Shown: one piece after another, positions 42,495 through 43,090 of the stretch
Numbering within the stretch: the stretch's first letter is position 1
Layout of the letters: the number at the start of each line of letters is the position of its first letter
Translations under genes and position numbers: made by a program
The notes under the pieces: model-generated
What the model was told of the DNA's origin: nothing
Database searches by the model: none
Seen by the model: only the letters and a program-made list of their open reading frames with translations
NCBI GenBank assembly: GCA_947496375.1
Contig: CANMCY010000018.1
Location: 1 to 43,090, forward strand
Direction of reading: 5' to 3'
Source of the DNA: Flavobacteriales bacterium
GTDB lineage: Bacteria; Bacteroidota; Bacteroidia; NS11-12g; UBA955
Length of the DNA: 43,090 nt

Positions 42495-43090
42495 TTACAG
42501 CGCCTTAGCACCTTCAATCCACTTATTCCACTGCTCTGCAGATGTTTTACTGTCCTGTTCAACCAGGGCGGCAATTTTCTCTTCGCTCAGTGAAACCAGA
42601 TCAGATACTGAATTGATGCCCAGGGCATTCATTTTTTTCACGGCAGCTGGACCTACACCGGCAATGTCTTTCAACTCTTTTCCGGTTTCAGTTGAAGACG
42701 CAGGAGCAGGAGCTTCAACCTTGGGCGCTTCCTCTTTGGCTTTGGCCTTAGGAGCTGCCTTTTCGGTTTTCTCTGCTTGCTCAAACTTAGCTCTCAGTTC
42801 GCTCAACGCATCCAGTTCACCCATGGTTGTTGCCTGTGCATTCTGGTTAATCTTCTTAACCGCTTTGCTGGCGTTTTTACGGGCTTTCTCGCGAGACTTG
42901 TCGTCAGCTTCACCTTTTGCCTTGTCGGCTGCCTTCCAGGTATTAGTATGGCTTACAATGATGCGCTTACTGTCTTTGCTGAATTCAATCACCTCAAACT
43001 CCAGGCTTTCGTCCTCTTTGGCAGACTGATTGCTTTCCTTTTTGATGTGACGTGAAGGAGCAAATGCTTCAACACCATATTGCATCTGAA
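42495..43090 (-). CDS. rpsA: 30S ribosomal protein S1, C-terminal part, with appended helix-hairpin-helix domain
   Basis: Frame is open to the right window edge, so this is the 3' end of a longer gene (S1 is normally 500-600+ residues in Bacteroidota). About 198 residues are visible. The first 50 are the end of an S1 (OB-fold) repeat: VEAFAPSRHIKKE, then LEFEVIEFSKDSKRIIVSHT, then a Lys/Ala-rich helix and TTMGELDALSELRAKFEQ, which matches the usual C-terminal end of Bacteroidota S1. Beyond it is a low-complexity Ala/Lys/Pro/Glu linker (about residues 108-130 of the visible part) and an HhH domain, LKDIAGVGPAAVKKMNALGI then SVSDLVSLSEEKIAALVE, ending WNKWIEGAKAL. The HhH extension is not part of ordinary S1. 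Confidence 0.88.
   Translation of the reverse strand, partial: QMQYGVEAFAPSRHIKKESNQSAKEDESLEFEVIEFSKDSKRIIVSHTNTWKAADKAKGEADDKSREKARKNASKAVKKINQNAQATTMGELDALSELRAKFEQAEKTEKAAPKAKAKEEAPKVEAPAPASSTETGKELKDIAGVGPAAVKKMNALGINSVSDLVSLSEEKIAALVEQDSKTSAEQWNKWIEGAKAL

Noticed and set aside
42613-43029. Plus-strand 138-residue hydrophobic frame opposite rpsA
   Set aside because: It is an antisense shadow of the Ala/Lys-rich rpsA end; its Ala/Leu/Ser-rich composition follows from that.

Overview
The window looks like chromosomal DNA of a Bacteroidota (Bacteroidetes) bacterium, probably an aerobic, rod-shaped, menaquinone-respiring member. The signs are TAnnTTTG-type -7 promoter boxes, scarce Shine-Dalgarno sites, an alternative complex III (ActA-F) operon, a stand-alone MnmD methyltransferase in the rod-shape operon, several SPII lipoproteins and a Bacteroidota-type ribosomal protein S1. 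Genus cannot be told from the window. I saw no phage, transposase, CRISPR array, rRNA or tRNA gene. Coding density is very high: the largest gap between genes is about 235 bases (42260-42494), so there is no gene-free stretch over 300 bases.

Region 1 (1-10406): the N-terminal 336 codons of serC (cut by the left edge); a small outer-membrane protein; a minus-strand block encoding the membrane arm of complex I, nuoI-J-K-L-M-N; directly upstream of nuoI an OmpA-domain protein with a ten-proline linker; then ornithine aminotransferase. nuoA-H are not on this side of the operon, which is unusual.

Region 2 (10459-19815): a 1033-residue secreted/outer-membrane protein with a degenerate peptidase-like N-terminus and a probable barrel, then the elongasome operon mreB-mreC-mreD-mrdA(PBP2)-rodA, with mnmD translationally coupled to rodA by a 17-base overlap.

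Region 3 (19938-27754): a very large FG-GAP/ASPIC-UnbV lipoprotein, a 49-residue basic protein with its own clear promoter and terminator, a vanadium-haloperoxidase/PAP2-like lipoprotein, and valS on the opposite strand.

Region 4 (27820-36379): the alternative complex III operon actA-B-C-D-E-F on the minus strand, with a recognisable promoter and a strong terminator immediately after actF. No cytochrome oxidase genes follow. With Nuo it forms part of a respiratory chain: NADH to menaquinone to c-type haem carriers.

Region 5 (36571-43090): a family 2 glycosyltransferase; a two-gene TPR protein/lytic transglycosylase operon; a beta-CASP metallo-beta-lactamase RNase coupled to a queuosine-precursor transporter; a His-rich membrane protein; and the 3' end of rpsA, whose product carries an unusual C-terminal helix-hairpin-helix domain.

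No wholly new multi-gene system stands out. The most interesting leads are the S1-HhH fusion, the truncated nuo cluster headed by an inverted-architecture OmpA protein, the recurring placement of promoter boxes 4-5 bases before start codons (predicting leaderless mRNAs), and a sigma-factor-like helix segment inside the FG-GAP lipoprotein.
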